Shown here: piece after piece, positions 63,951-64,000 of the stretch
How positions within the stretch are numbered: the stretch's first letter is position 1
How the letters are laid out: each line of letters begins with the position of its first letter
Assembly: GCA_964570285.1 (NCBI GenBank)
Contig: CAZMXP010000009.1
Location: 31,777-95,776, forward strand
Length of the DNA stretch: 64,000 bases
Reading direction: 5' to 3'
DNA from: CAZMXP01 sp964570285
GTDB lineage: Bacteria > Planctomycetota > PLA2
Translations under genes and position numbers: made by a program
The notes under the pieces: model-generated
What the model saw: only the letters and a program-made list of their open reading frames with translations
Told to the model about the DNA's origin: nothing
Database searches by the model: none

Positions 63951-64000
63951 TGTGCCAACGTAGCTGAGACACTGACCCCCTTCGTAATTACTGTAGAGGG
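63951..64000. other. Foreign-looking sequence at the window edge, possible IS end
   Basis: Directly after the cas2 fragment, composition drops in GC and the sequence begins TGTGCCAACG, with GACACTGACCCCC inside. This resembles the left ends of some IS21-type elements from memory only. The element, if any, extends beyond the window. Confidence 0.3.

Noticed and set aside
63828..64000. Second functional cas2 gene
   Set aside because: Similarity to cas2 ends after 39 codons and the continuing frame is unrelated, so it cannot fold as Cas2.

Overview
The window is about 70% GC by eye and tightly packed with genes on both strands. It looks like a chromosomal piece of a Gram-negative-type, probably uncultured bacterium. 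The gene mix fits Planctomycetota best: PknB-type kinases fused to an AAA ATPase and TPRs, FG-GAP repeat proteins, M60 and M64 peptidases, many lipoproteins and a Lnt acyltransferase. This is an inference from content; a GC-rich myxobacterium or acidobacterium is not excluded. Many genes lack a Shine-Dalgarno sequence but have a TAGAAT/TAGACT/TACACT-like hexamer 6-10 nt before the start codon, which suggests widespread leaderless transcription.

Layout. 1-5.2 kb (minus): fatty-acid desaturase, then a type IIA topoisomerase pair with subunit A ahead of subunit B. 5.2-11.4 kb: S41 peptidase lipoprotein, leucine-dehydrogenase-like enzyme, SLC13 permease and a parvulin-like lipoprotein. 11.4-18.4 kb: FG-GAP protein, SDR, a Pro/Gly-tract lipoprotein and a squalene/phytoene synthase. 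18.4-25.7 kb: a thioredoxin-like/PDZ gene with two in-frame TGA codons (very likely a selenoprotein with a UxxUxxC centre), plsX, lnt, SEC-C protein, HI0933 flavoprotein and trmB. 25.7-32.4 kb: M64 peptidase, two 21-bp-TIR MITE-like elements, a RelE/RHH toxin-antitoxin pair, a PP2C phosphatase, and an NTPase (two -1 frameshifts in G-runs) with its TPR partner. 32.4-44.8 kb: M60 peptidase and two kinase-AAA-TPR giants, divergent from a TPR-CHAT protease. 44.8-47.6 kb: DMT transporter, GNAT and a DUF4143-type ATPase.

48.1-64 kb is a complete type III CRISPR-Cas locus, probably III-D-like. The plus-strand effector operon is cas10 (GGDD cyclase present, HD nuclease absent), three large and partly fused RAMP genes, an unassigned 198-aa gene and a CARF-HEPN ribonuclease. 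Converging on it is a minus-strand pair: cas6 and a CARF / AAA+ sigma54-activator / Fis-HTH regulator. Then come a reverse transcriptase-Cas1 fusion, cas2, and an array of 16 repeats whose distal end is degenerate and fused to a truncated second cas2.

Reading the CRISPR locus as one system: RT-Cas1/Cas2 can take spacers from RNA and Cas6 matures crRNA. Target RNA binding makes Cas10 synthesise cyclic oligoadenylate. That signal has two apparent receivers: a CARF-HEPN RNase, and a CARF-sigma54 activator that could switch on a transcriptional programme. The second arm is the most unusual feature of the locus. The UxxU selenoprotein is the most unusual single gene elsewhere.
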